From assembly GCA_963681505.1 (NCBI GenBank), contig OY811973.1:13933402-13997401 (forward strand): 64,000 nt of DNA, in the 5' to 3' direction. The notes under the pieces were generated by a model. That model was not told the DNA's origin. It made no database searches and saw only the letters and a program-made list of their open reading frames with translations. Numbering within the stretch: position 1 is the stretch's first letter; every line of letters starts with the position of its first letter. Both the position numbers and the translations under genes were made by a program. Positions 17,301-30,800 of the stretch are shown piece by piece. The DNA is from Eunapius fragilis. Taxonomy: Eukaryota; Porifera; Demospongiae; Spongillida; Spongillidae.

Positions 17301-19138
17301 ACAGGATAGGCTAAGAACACTAACAGTTTCTTTTTATTTATTTTTCCTACTCTGCTCCCTAGATGATTAGTGTGATACAGCCAGCATGACAAAAAAGCTT
17401 CAGCAACAACTCAAATAGAAGGGACATTGCAGGCTTTGTGTGGTCATCAAATAGCTGCAAGGCTCTGCGGACTTCATGTGATGCATGCATGTAGATTTGT
17501 GGTGTGCTTGGCTTTTGTATTTGGTGATGTAAGATCTGTATGTGTGAATGTGGATAGTTGCAGAAGGTGCTGGTATGGAACTTTGGACAATGATGGACTT
17601 GCTTAAAGCAGACAGGAGGCTTGGTCTTTTAGATAAGACCTATGTATATAGGTAGTTATGGGTGATTATGTAAACTTTTCCTTCCCACTTTATAAAAACT
17701 TTACCTGTTGAGTATATAACAATACAGATGCCTGTGCATGTAATAATATAACATCCAGCCGTACAGGGGCGGATACAGGGCCTGAAGCGTACAGTTCCCC
17801 CCCCCCCCCCTTTTGCGTATTGCGGGTCTGACCTGTAAACCCCCCTTTTTGAAAATCCCCTGTCGTATGATGCATTATGTTATTGTAAGGTCATCTATTA
17901 ACCAAATTCGAACCCCCCTCTTCGTGAAGGCCGTGTACCCCATTGAAGCTTTGTTAGAAATAGCCATTCGTCCATGAAACAAATATTAAGAAGTGTTCAT
18001 GGCAAACTCCTTTGTGTAATCTTATAAAGGGGGGGAGGGGGGGGGGGGCAGATTTCAGTACTCCTCCATGTTAGCAATTAAGTTGTAACACAGATGGTTT
18101 TCCTTCGCAGTTATTCATAGTTATAACGTGCGTATAATAAATACACAGTAAAATGCACAATAATACCTCATATCGATCTATTCAGGGTGATTGGAAAGTC
18201 GCGCAAAATGGTATAACTCCAGAATTGAACATTTAAATAAACTGAGCAGTAACTTTTTAATTTGATTCATGCTTGAACAAAGCCAAGTTTTCAATTAAGC
18301 TACGAGCGGTCGCACAACCCCGCCAATGTACCATCCCGCTTGTAACCATGCATACCGGCCATATTATGGCGGGAGCTTATTTCCCGTCTAATTCAATGCT
18401 TTCAAATGTATAAGTAAGCGACAGGGTAATAGCTTTCTGGTTGTTGTGCACTAAATAGAATACCACACCACAATACTGAGACAACACGTAAATGTAAAAT
18501 AGTTTGTCTGATCAGGTAAGTATGTTAGGCCTACTTACACATACAAACTGATAATGTGTGAATTTAATGAGGCAGTAAGATCTATATACTATCTCTGACA
18601 TAAGCGATCCGCGCTGAACAATATATTCGTGACAACTTACTATATACTCAAGAGGGAAAACGTATAAAACCGATCGTAATTTAACTTGCCATTCAAAAGT
18701 TGCTTAGTTTTGTCAAGATGAGCTGGATGTTTGCCCTTCTAAGAGACCACGCACACGTGGGCGTTTATTTGTTTCCTTGAATAACGCCCACGGGTGGTAT
18801 TTGATTAACGCCCACGGGTTGATCTGCAGTGGCGCATATTTATAGTTACATAATAGATTATAGTCTATGGCTATCTAATCTAGATCTACATGTACCTACT
18901 TATTAATAATCGTTATTGAACGGTCGACAAAACATGGAGCAGTATATGGTCTGGCAAGCGAGACTGAAGCGAGTAATATACGCAAATAATGCTAGGTTTT
19001 GTGACTTCAAAAGTGCTGAAGTTGCAGGGCTGGAGGCGAAATTATCACTCTATAAGTTATATGTGTAATCCAAAGCGGTGTATTGATATACTTATTGGCA
19101 GATCAACTATCTTTGTGGCATAGAGGGTGGCTGGGAAG

Positions 19139-19171
19139 GGGGGGAGGGGGGGGGGGGGGGGGGGGGGGGGG
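19139..19171. repeat. Poly-G tract
   Basis: A nearly uninterrupted run of about 30 G. It is one of several in the window; others are near 14,737, 23,702-23,728, 30,770-30,799 and 36,016-36,044. Confidence 0.9.
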
Positions 19172-22100
19172 CAGCTTGTGCTAGACGCTTAAAATTGCCC
19201 CCACCCCTTCCCATAAAATAGCCTACCTTCACAATAATGTAGTAATCTTGTACACATTGAAAAGAAAAGACAAACTGTTGAAGATTATAATAATTGATCT
19301 TGGCCCTTACCTAATAAGAAACCTGCATGCAAAACAAATCAATCCCACCACCCAGCTCAAATGCATGCATTCCAATGTTATTATAAGTGTATCAAACTGT
19401 CATGCACATACCAACACAAAGCCATTCATGCCACTAATCTCAAAAGTAGGAATAATGCATGGTATAATGAAAAATCTAGAAACACCTTACAAAGAAACAC
19501 AGTTATGCTAACATATATTGACATTAACTTTTTGTTATACATATATATACATTTTGTACTAGCATTCATTACATTGTAAATTGATGACCAAATAGTGAAA
19601 TTGTGTTTTATGGTTTGAGCTAATATAATTTCTACTTGGGTGTTTAAAAGTACAACTATGCAGCTACAATTACATTTTTTAAAATTCTAGAAATGTATAC
19701 TTAACCTTAACTTCCATTTACTTTGCTCTTTAGGTCATTCAAACTTGATTAGTTGTTTCTCAGGCAAACGTATAATAAAATTCAGTCAGTATATAGGTAG
19801 AAAGATAAATAATAATTAACCCATACACACTGCTCGGTGCAATTCGTTGCCTCTTGACAACGTTGTTTTTGCGTTTTGTCATCTGATTCAGTGACACATG
19901 AAGCATAGGAGACGTACAACAGCCTACTGCCTTTCAGCTCCGCTATGCCTTCAGTTACAAATAAAAACTTCTGTCATACCTTAGCATTCTGTTTTAATAT
20001 TCCGAGTGCAATTGGCGGCTACTGCTGAGCTTGTGATGACGTTTTTGACGTAGTGACAGATATAAGTCTCAAGCAAAGTGATTGTAGCATCTGAAGGAAC
20101 TGTGTGCGCTTAATGGACGGACGTATCGTCTGATGGGATTGCGACCGTTCGCTACTACATTCACTTCCATGCAACCTCTCCATCAGGGCGCCAACATTTG
20201 ATGATGCTTCTCTTGACAAATACACCACCGGACTCTACATAAACTGCTACATTCAAATCAGCTAATTTGCCGTATTTTTTTTTTAGCAAAGTATATATAT
20301 TTTTTGGGCCGAGAAACAACTAATTGAGTTTGAATGGCCTTAGTGGAGAAGTGGTTAGTTGAGCCATTTGCAAAGGGGTTAGTTGAGCCTTACACTTTAA
20401 CTGCAATCTTAAATAATGGCATTAAAACAATGTTTTATTACTCATCTAACAGAAATAGTGAGCTGGGCTTATTTGGCATGCAGCAGTCTCAGAGGCATTC
20501 TGTTTTTATAACATGGAGTTGTGAATCATGTTTAAAACACTTGCCAAGGACTCTCGTTGGTGAGGTGTCATGAATTACAATGTAATGTATGAATTTGCTT
20601 CGATCATAATTTGACAATACCTAGCAATTGGACAAGAGATGGGAAGGCCTAGGTCTACCCATGCTAGCATACGCACCAAAATTTGGCTTAAGACAGCATA
20701 TGGCTCCAACTGACCCACTTGGTTGGGTTAGTTGTGCAATTTGACACCCGTTAAAGTGAAGCATGTAGCAGAAATACTCATGTGATGATAGGAGACAGAT
20801 CTTTGTAGCATGATTGTATTTTTTGCTAACTATATAAACGGCATGTGAAATTAAATTAATAACATTATTAAAGATCTGATCGTTTAGCTTGTTGTTGTCT
20901 TTAGATGATAAATTTATAACCCCCATAAAGCTTATTTTGCTGGACACTTTAAAATGCAGTTATATTCTTATAAGGCTGTCTCCTAATACCAATAAAGTTA
21001 GATTTTGTCTGCATACATGTATGTAAATTGCAATTGTTAATGTTGCATGCACAGATAATGATGTAGGAGGAGCAGGTGAGGCACCACTGCTACCTGCAGT
21101 TGACCATTCATTTTGTTTCATGAGGGTAAGGTTGACAAAATAAACTCAGAGTTTGGGTAAAAAAAATTCAGTACCCTACTGCTGATCAGAAGTTTGAACC
21201 ACTTCATTAAGCAGGTTTATAACCTTGATGTGATATGTACATCTGCTGCCATGTCTGTGGTTTTCTTGTGCCTGGGGAAAGTGATACCTTGTTGGTCCTT
21301 GTAGCAGAACTCAGCAGTGCAATCTGTGGGCTGATATATCTTGTGATTATGTCAGTCATCCAAAAGAACAATTTAGTTGCTTGTATACCTGAATATTTGT
21401 ACTGTTGCAATTGTATGATGCTAATTATTTAAAATTAGTTAACATAGCTTCAATGGTTTTCCACTGAATTTCAGTTAGTGTACAATATGTATGGTAGTAA
21501 ATGAAATATTGGAAGGACATCTATTGCACAGACAAGTGTAGTGAACGGTCGCCATTTGCACAATGCGTGCTTGCGCAGTGAGCCAAGATTTGTCTAGAAC
21601 TGCCAATATTTCAGTATAGAAAGATTGATATTATTTTTGTATGGTGTCTTTGATTCTGCTGTGATTTAATACTATTGGCTACTATTACACAAGCATACAG
21701 AATATTCTAAATGTTTCCATGGTGAGAATTGGGAGGTTAATAGAATATGGTCTACAACATTACAGTTTGATTGTGCATGAGTTGAAAGATGGACAGTATT
21801 GCAACAAAGACCCAATATGAAGAGGCATGGCACAATAATCTTAGGATATTTTGTATTGGTCTTTCTCAAATGTCTGCATGATGATTGCCACACCCATTCC
21901 ATACAGGCAGATTCATGTATAGCTAACACATCCATCATCTTCTTCAGACACAAAGGGTATATTTTTCGCTAAACCTAACCCTAATAACTAGACAGGATTA
22001 AAATTAAGTACCGCCAATCCTGGTGTATGGCTGGAATCTGTGCAACATGTGATGCTGGGTGAGTTGACTATTAATAATCAGAGAGGAACTTTGTGTTTGG

Positions 22101-22777
22101 ATTAGTATTTGGCAGCATGCGTCTAACCTCTGATTATACCCATTGTCTGTATGGGGTACAGTCTGCTAGTTAGATACTTTCATATATGATGGATTCTCTG
22201 CCCAAATGTTGAGGGGAGGAGAGCCGTGAACTGGGTGGAGATCAATATTAAAAATATAGGCTCAAACTGACTTCCATGGATGCTTTCATGCATTGCACAA
22301 TAACACACCACAGAAGGTGGGAACATTCCATATTTAGGTTTCTAATCCATGACCTGTTGTATGAGTCGCCCTCTATTACAGCCACATGCCCTAGGAGCAT
22401 GCAAATCATCAGGGTATGCCTGGTTTTACAGCAGCTCGATAGGCGTTCTAAAAGCAATAACCTTGCTACTCAAATCATGGACTGTCTATTCTTGCCCTCC
22501 ACCCAGTAGTGGACACCTGAACCACATAAACATGCATATTCCTAGCTGGACATAACACCTCTCCAAAATTACAAAGCAGAGACAACTCACACAAATTGTT
22601 ATGCTTTCCGCTTTGGCAATCAAATGAACAACACCTCCCATAGGACATTTTGAACACATGCTCCAATAGGCTCTACATGTTATGGCTCCCATTAAAATGC
22701 TTACAGAGCTTTATATACTAATATACACATGCCTAGAGGTGCCAACACACATGCACACACACACATGCATGCACACA

Positions 22778-22840
<63 letters not shown>

Positions 22841-23771
22841 CCCTAAATAAAAGACCTTTAATCTTTACACACATTGGCCTACACCACTTGAATGTGCACA
22901 CACAAAAACACGTAGAGCTCTACAGCTACGCTAAACTATATGCTCACACCTCCTCCATACCATTCTTCATCGAAACGAGGCGCTTATATAAGTTTAGGGT
23001 GTTCCGCTTAAGAAAGCTTCTCTGCCGCCCCACTGGTTTCATAGATGCAAAATCCCATTCCTGTGCAACGAAGAAGACTGTAATTACTCCAGTCCAAGTC
23101 TCGGTATACCTATTCTGGTAACAGCCTAACCTCGTACCACCTCGTTCCCATCGAATGATCCAGATCGGTGATCGATCGACGATGGTCGATCGATGAATGG
23201 TCGATCGATCGATCATCAATCGATGTCCATCGATTTAATCCCATCAAAAAGAATTTTGTGTCGAATCCGCATGATCGAATGGGATAAAGCATCGAATGCA
23301 AATGATCGGTTAGAAAATTACGTCGATCTAAAAAAACTTGATCGAATTACAGATGTGATCAATTTTGACCCAAACGGCGTTCCATAAATTTTGTCCCAAA
23401 CGGCGTTTCATACCATATAACTCTGGATAGGAATGGTTTTAAAGAGCGCCAATTATACCAATCGCTTTAGAATCTCCTGGACATCTTCTAGTATCAGATG
23501 TATGAATAAAGCATAGTACGTAATCATTACGTAATGCGTAGTGTTAAATAGAGCGTTCCCATGGCGACATTTACGTATATTTAGAATTGTGCAAACAAAA
23601 GAGGAAAGCTAAACAACGAGACCGACGAGTTAGAATTCTCCCGCGTTCCTTACAGTGATCCCAAACAAAAGCGGACGTCTGCTCGTGACGGTTATTGTAA
23701 CGGGGGGGGGGGGGGGGGGGGGGGGGGGCACTTGCCAGTATTAATAATCGATAATTAAAAAAATACAGAAA

Positions 23772-24042
23772 ACAAGTAAAGAAAAACATTCTCTAACGAG
23801 AAAGTTGGGATATAGGAATTGGAGGCAATGGTGGTGTAAAAAAGGAAGGGAACAAGGTTTTGGGAAAAGAAAAATGAGACAAAAATCCTATATTTAGCAC
23901 TTCTTTTGGTTCTGTTACATTAACTAAATATACGATTTTGTATCATTTTTCTTTTCCCAAAACCTTGTTCCCTTCCTTTTTACACCACCATTGCCTCCAA
24001 TTCCTATAACTTTCTCGTTAGAGAATGTTTTTCTTTACTTGT
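23772..24042. mobile_element. Foldback MITE, family A copy 2
   Basis: ACAAGTAAAGAAAAACATTC at the left end and its reverse complement ending at 24042, with about 125-bp arms. The central palindrome is CCTATATTTAGCAC. It is directly preceded (23,400-23,770) by sequence matching 52,800-53,100 in reverse, i.e. the module B association described at 52.5-53.4 kb. Confidence 0.9.
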
Positions 24043-24640
24043 ATACACATCCGTCTGAATGTTTTAGTATGCTCGGAACAAGTGCGTCGTTCTTATTTTC
24101 CAGAACTCACTTTCCACGTATCGGTGATGTAATCCACCCGCAGCTGTTGGGAATCTGGGTCTGGGGACGAGACTAGGGTAGGCGTATTGTATCCAAGTCT
24201 ACAATGTAATGTGCGCCGAGATCTGAGGGAGAGATTTAAGTTTTCACGACAGTCGATCGTGACATTGCCATTGTGCGATCAAATAAGCCGCCAAACGTCT
24301 CCTTCCATTCACATTTATGTACACGCCGAGGGAATACAACCATTTTTGTAGTGGCACAAACTACTAAGAAACTTCCCGTTACGTGATCAATGGCTTTGAA
24401 TTTAATTTTTAGTTTCGAGCGGCGGAGTCCGTGAAACGAAAAATCAAATCGTTATGGCCTTAATATCGGCAGGTGAAAACCCAAGTAATTACTCAACTGT
24501 GAAATTTCACAACTATGCGGCTGGACTAACGTGTGCAAACCTGCAGAATGACCATTGGCATAGAGTTACATGTAATAGACATTGCAAATTAAGAGTCAAA
24601 TAAAAATAATACTATGTTCAAGTCAAACTGCTGACCAATT

Positions 24641-27600
24641 CTACAGTGCTGATGCTAATCCATATGCAGTGTTTGTATCCATCTCCGTGACATCTCCCTT
24701 CATATTCTTATTAGTGCCCACCTCATCATACACAGTGGCAGGATCAGCATGTGAACTTGGTTTGTATGATGTCCCTGTCGACCTTCTTGAAATGTAGCAG
24801 AGGACAGAAGCCACCAACACTCCAAGAGAGAAGGACACCACAAAGGTGACAGAGACAGATACACCAACTGTTGTAACAATGGCTGAACCAACTGCTGTAC
24901 CAATGGCTGAACCATCTGTTAGGCCAGCTACAGCTGTGCTCATGTTTATACTTGTTCCTAAATTGGTATACACAGAATGTACCCATGGGTCATTACATAA
25001 AACCTGACGTAATTATTAATCCTCTAGCCCACACTATAGAGGGATAATCCTCTAGCATACATTAGCCCCCTCTATAGAGGGATAATCCACTAGCATACAT
25101 TAGCCCACTCTATAGAGGGATAATCCTCTAGCATACATTAGCCCCCTCTATAGAGGGATAATCCTCTAGCATACATTAGCCCACTCTATAGAGGGATAAT
25201 CCTCTAGCATACATTAGCCCCCTTCTAGCATACATTAGCCCCCTCTATAGAGGGATAATCCTCTAGCATACATTAGCCCCCTCTATAGAGGGATAATCCT
25301 CTAGCATACATTAGCCCACTCTATAGAGGGATAATCCTCTAGCATACATTAGCCCCCTTCTAGCATACATTAGCCCCCTCTATAGAGGGATAATCCTCTA
25401 GCATACATTAGCCCCCTCTATAGAGGGATAATCCACTAGCATACATTAGCCCACTCTATAGAGGGACAATCCTCTAGCATACATTAGCCCCCTCTATAGA
25501 GGGATAATCCTCTAGCATACATTAGCCCCCTCTATAGAGGGATAATCCTCTAGCATACATTAGCCCCCTCTATAGAGGGATAATCCTCTAGCATACATTA
25601 GCCCACTCTATAGAGGGATAATCCTCTAGCATACATTAGCCCCCTCTATAGAGGGATAATCCTCTAGCATACATTAGCCCACTATAATCCACTAGCATAC
25701 ATTAGCCCACTCTATAGAGGGACAATCCTCTAGCATACATTAGCCCCCTCTATAGAGGGATAATCCTCTAGCATACATTAGCCCCCTCTATAGAGGGATA
25801 ATCCACTAGCATACATTAGCCCACTCTATAGAGGGATAATCCTCTAGCATACATTAGCCCACTCTATAGAGGGACAATCCTCTAGCATACATTAGCCCCC
25901 TCTATAGAGGGATAATCCTCTAGCATACATTAGCCCACTCTATAGAGGGATAATCCTCTAGCATACATTAGCCCACTCTATAGAGGGATAATCCTCTAGC
26001 ATACATTAGCCCCCTCTATAGAGGGATAATCCTCTAGCATACATTAGCCCACTCTATAGAGGGATAATCCTCTAGCATACATTAGCCCACTCTATAGAGG
26101 GATAATCCTCTAGCATACATTAGCCCACTATAATCCACTAGCATACATTAGCCCACTCTATAGAGGGACAATCCTCTAGCATACATTAGCCCCCTCTATA
26201 GAGGGATAATCCTCTAGCATACATTAGCCCACTCTATAAAGGGATAATCCTCTAGCATACATTAGCCCACTCTATAAAGGGATAATCCTCTAGCATACAT
26301 TAGCCCACTCTATAGAGGGATAATCCTCTAGCATACATTAGCCCACTATAATCCACTAGCATACATTAGCCCCCTCTATAGAGGGATAATCCTCTAGCAT
26401 ACATTAGCCCACTCTATAGAGGGATAATCCTCTAGCATACATTAGCCCACTATAATCCACTAGCATACATTAGCCCACTCTATAGAGGGACAATCCTCTA
26501 GCATACATTAGCCCCCTCTATAGAGGGATAATCCTCTAGCATACATTAGCCCACTCTATAAAGGGATAATCCTCTAGCATACATTAGCCCCCTCTATAGA
26601 GGGATAATCCTCTAGCATACATTAGCCCACTCTATAAAGGGATAATCCTCTAGCATACATTAGCCCCCTCTATAAAGGGATAATCCTCTAGCATACATTA
26701 GCCCCCTCTATAGAGGGATAATCCTCTAGCATACATTAGCCCACTCTATAGAGGGATAATCCTCTAGCATACATTAGCCCACTATAATCCACTAGCATAC
26801 ATTAGCCCACTCTATAGAGGGACAATCCTCTAGCATACATTAGCCCACTCTATAGAGGGACAATCCTCTAGCATACATTAGCCCACTCTATAGAGGGATA
26901 ATCCTCTAGCATACATTAGCCCACTATAATCCACTAGCATACATTAGCCCACTCTATAGAGGGACAATCCTCTAGCATACATTAGCCCACTCTATAGAGG
27001 GATAATCCACTAGCATACATTAGCCCCCTCTATAGAGGGATAATCCTCTAGCATACATTAGCCCACTCTATAAAGGGATAATCCTCTAGCATACATTAGC
27101 CCCCTCTATAGAGGGATAATCCTCTAGCATACATTAGCCCCCTCTATAGAGGGATAATCCTCTAGCATACATTAGCCCCCTCTATAAAGGGATAATCCTC
27201 TAGCATACATTAGCCCACTCTATAGAGGGACAATCCTCTAGCATACATTAGCCCACTCTATAGAGGGATAATCCTCTAGCATACATTAGCCCACTCTATA
27301 GAGGGACAATCCTCTAGCATACATTAGCCCACTCTATAGAGGGATAATCCACTAGCATACATTAGCCCCCTCTATAGAGGGATAATCCTCTAGCATACAT
27401 TAGCCCACTCTATAAAGGGATAATCCTCTAGCATACATTAGCCCCCTCTATAGAGGGATAATCCTCTAGCATACATTAGCCCCCTCTATAGAGGGATAAT
27501 CCTCTAGCATACATTAGCCCCCTCTATAAAGGGATAATCCTCTAGCATACATTAGCCCACTCTATAGAGGGATAATCCTCTAGCATACATTAGCCCACTC

Positions 27601-30600
27601 TATAGAGGGACAATCCTCTAGCATACATTAGCCCACTCTATAGAGGGATAATCCTCTAGCATACATTAGCCCACTCTATAAAGGGATAATCCTCTAGCAT
27701 ACATTAGCCCCCTCTATAGAGGGATAATCCTCTAGCATACATTAGCCCCCTCTATAGAGGGATAATCCTCTAGCATACATTAGCCCCCTCTATAAAGGGA
27801 TAATCCTCTAGCATACATTAGCCCACTCTATAGAGGGATAATCCTCTAGCATACATTAGCCCACTCTATAGAGGGACAATCCTCTAGCATACATTAGCCC
27901 ACTCTATAGAGGGATAATCCTCTAGCATACATTAGCCCCCTTCTAGCATACATTAGCCCCCTCTATAGAGGGATAATCCTCTAGCATACATTAGCCCACT
28001 CTATAGAGGGATAATCCTCTAGCATACATTAGCCCACTATAATCCACTAGCATACATTAGCCCACTCTATAGAGGGATAATCCTCTAGCATACATTAGCC
28101 CCCTCTATAGAGGGATAATCCACTAGCATACATTAGCCCCCTCTATAGAGGGATAATCCTCTAGCATACATTAGCCCCCTCTATAGAGGGATAATCCTCT
28201 AGCATACATTAGCCCACTCTATAGAGGGATAATCCTCTAGCATACATTAGCCCCCTCTATAGAGGGATAATCCTCTAGCATACATTAGCCCACTATAATC
28301 CACTAGCATACATTAGCCCCCTCTATAGAGGGATAATCCTCTAGCATACATTAGCCCACTCTATAGAGGGACAATCCTCTAGCATACATTAGCCCCCTCT
28401 ATAGAGGGATAATCCACTAGCATACATTAGCTCCCTCTATAGAGGGACAATCCTCTAGCATACATTAGCCCACTCTATAGAGGATTTTATGGCATGATCC
28501 AGAGGAGGAGAGGAGGAAGAATGGGATGGAAGAAGAGAAGGAGGGTGGGGAGGAGGAAGAGAAGGAGAATGGGGAGGAGGAAGAGGAGGATGGGAGGGGG
28601 AGTAGAGCGGAGAAAGATGATCTTACGGCACAAGCTAACAGTCAGGTCAAGCTTTGGTTCACTTGGAATCTGGCAGGAGTGCACAGTTGCATCTGTTGTA
28701 AGAAGACCTGTTATGGTGAGTGTGTTTGGTGTTGATGAGTTGCACCCAGTTTGGGTAACAGCAACAGCACTGGTGATCAGAGGGTTAAGGACGGGGTAGC
28801 CATAGACAGCACACACTAGCTGGATGGTGGAGCCCACAGTGATACACTGAGGCATGGCAGTGAAGCTAATTATCTTGGAAGGAACTGTGGGACCAGAGAA
28901 ACAGCAGGGGGAGGAGGGGAGGTGACTGTAAGACAGGGGCCACGATAGAGTGGGACCCTTACCTTCAGGGGTGACAAAGACAGCAGAGGAGTTTAGCACT
29001 GTTTTGGCAGAGAATGATGCAAAGTAGTACCCTTGAGTGGGTAAGTCCAATGAATAAATGGCCAGAGAGGTGTTGTACAAGATGGAGCCAGTTGTGTTAT
29101 CAGCTGGGATGGTGGTGATCTGGTAGACATTGTTAGTCTGGATGACAGAGCCATTGAAGTACCAGAGGACATTAGCTGGGGGGTGAGCCTGGACTTGGAG
29201 GGTGAGGGTAACATTGCTGCCCACTGGCTTCACCAGTGGAGACACTAAATTCTGAGGCTGAAGCTTTAGGACTGGGGAGGAGGTAGGACACAAAGGTGGA
29301 GGCTTAGACCATTTCCATGTGCTCAATAAGAACCTTCTATTCCTACCCACATATGCCTGGTCCACACCTGGTCCACACCTGGCGTGCTCCCATAACCCCT
29401 CCCACTTCATACCCAATATTCCCATAACCCGTCCCTCTCCATACATGGTGCTCCCATAACCCTCCCTCTTTCACACATGGTGCTCCCACAACCCCTCACT
29501 CTTCAAACATGGTGCTCCCATAACCCTCCCTCTTCAAACATGGTGCTCCCATAACCCCTCCCTCTTCACAAATGGTGCTGCCATAACCCCTCCCTCTTCA
29601 CACATGGTGCTCACACAACCCCTCCCTCTTCACACATGGTGCTCCCATAACCCCTCCCTGTTCAACACATGGTGCTCCCATAACCCCTCCCACTCCGTAC
29701 CTGGTGTTCTCACACCCACAGCCCACTGCCACCAAACAGAATTGCTTCCATTGGACACGGAGCACTGGTACATTCCAGAGTCACTGACCAACTGAGAAGC
29801 AATGTTCAGAGATGAGGCAGCTATCTGTAGGCGGGAAGTATTGCCGAGTACTGCTCCATCTTTGTACCACATCAGCATAATACCAGGAGTGGCTCTGTAG
29901 GCACAGCTCAGGGCCAAACCCTCTCCTTGAAAGGAAAACACACTGGTGTTGCTGGGAGATGGGGTCAATGATGGATACACTGTGTCCAGAGGGTATTGGA
30001 TTAAAGGACATATAGTGCCACAGGGACCATCACCTTACCTAACACTGTAAGCATGGCCGCATAGGTTGCTACTTGTGTTAAACCTGTACCTATAAGATAG
30101 TTCACAATACATTGCACCACAGTTCCATTATCATTCACTGTCACAGGTCCTTGTATATTCGCGATGGCTGTCTGCCCTAGCGCGGCATTAGCCACAAACT
30201 GTGATCCAGAAGGTACTGACTGGATTGAGTAAGAATATGAGGTTGGCCCTAAGCTTGCTGCAACAATAGCAAACTTGACACTAGTGTCTCCATCATAGGC
30301 AATCATGTTTTGAAGTGGCTTATAAATGATCAGCTGGTTGCCGGTATAGCCTGAAAAATAGCGGGTGTCAGCACTGGGCGCTTAGTGCTATCTCAGCACC
30401 TGTGCCAAGCACCAGGTGCTGGCACTAGCACCTGGTGCTAACAAACAGATACACTCACCAAGGTTGAAGCTGTAGCGCGTTGAGTTGTCCAGAATAACGT
30501 TTGTACCTGGAAAGGTCACTCGGCAACGGTAGGTCTTCGTTACTAGCACCGTAGGAGACACACCAGATAGGATGAGATAGGATCCTCCATAAAGGTAAGT

Positions 30601-30769
30601 GGAGTTGGTTCCATTAGCGACTGTCTGGTTCCTTTCATCGATCCACGTTATGTTCTGAGGCACATTGCCCACCGATGTATTGCAATACAAAGCTACATCG
30701 TCCAAGCCCATTGCAGTGTTTTCAATAAAATAGGTCATGTTTGTCGGACCCTGGAAACTACCGTACGCT

Positions 30770-30800
<31 letters not shown>

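Larger units (their letters stand above)
13719..23386. mobile_element. 9.7-kb segment bounded by about 0.55-kb inverted repeats
   Basis: The left arm (13719 to about 14250) begins TATGGAACGCCGTTTGGGTC. The right arm (about 22835-23386) is its reverse complement with point changes and small indels. Both arms contain a GATCGATC-rich block and, reading inward, an ACTTATATAAGCGCCTCG segment resembling a TATA-box promoter, then a (GT)n tract. The interior (14.3-22.8 kb) holds G/C homopolymers, CA-rich low-complexity stretches (about 14,960-17,300), a small inverted repeat near 18,750-18,790, and only short ORFs (e.g. 20,019-20,228 minus, 21,235-21,432 plus) with no recognisable domains. No transposase was identified and no clean target duplication was found. 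Confidence 0.6.

Noticed and set aside
20019..20228. 69-codon Ser-rich frame on the minus strand
   Set aside because: Composition is mildly protein-like but there is no domain, splice partner or repeat support.
25021..28484. Possible CRISPR-like array
   Set aside because: Units are contiguous with no unique spacers, in an intron of an animal gene; it is a satellite. The same applies to the 58-bp array at 48.1-48.7 kb and the array at 1-620.
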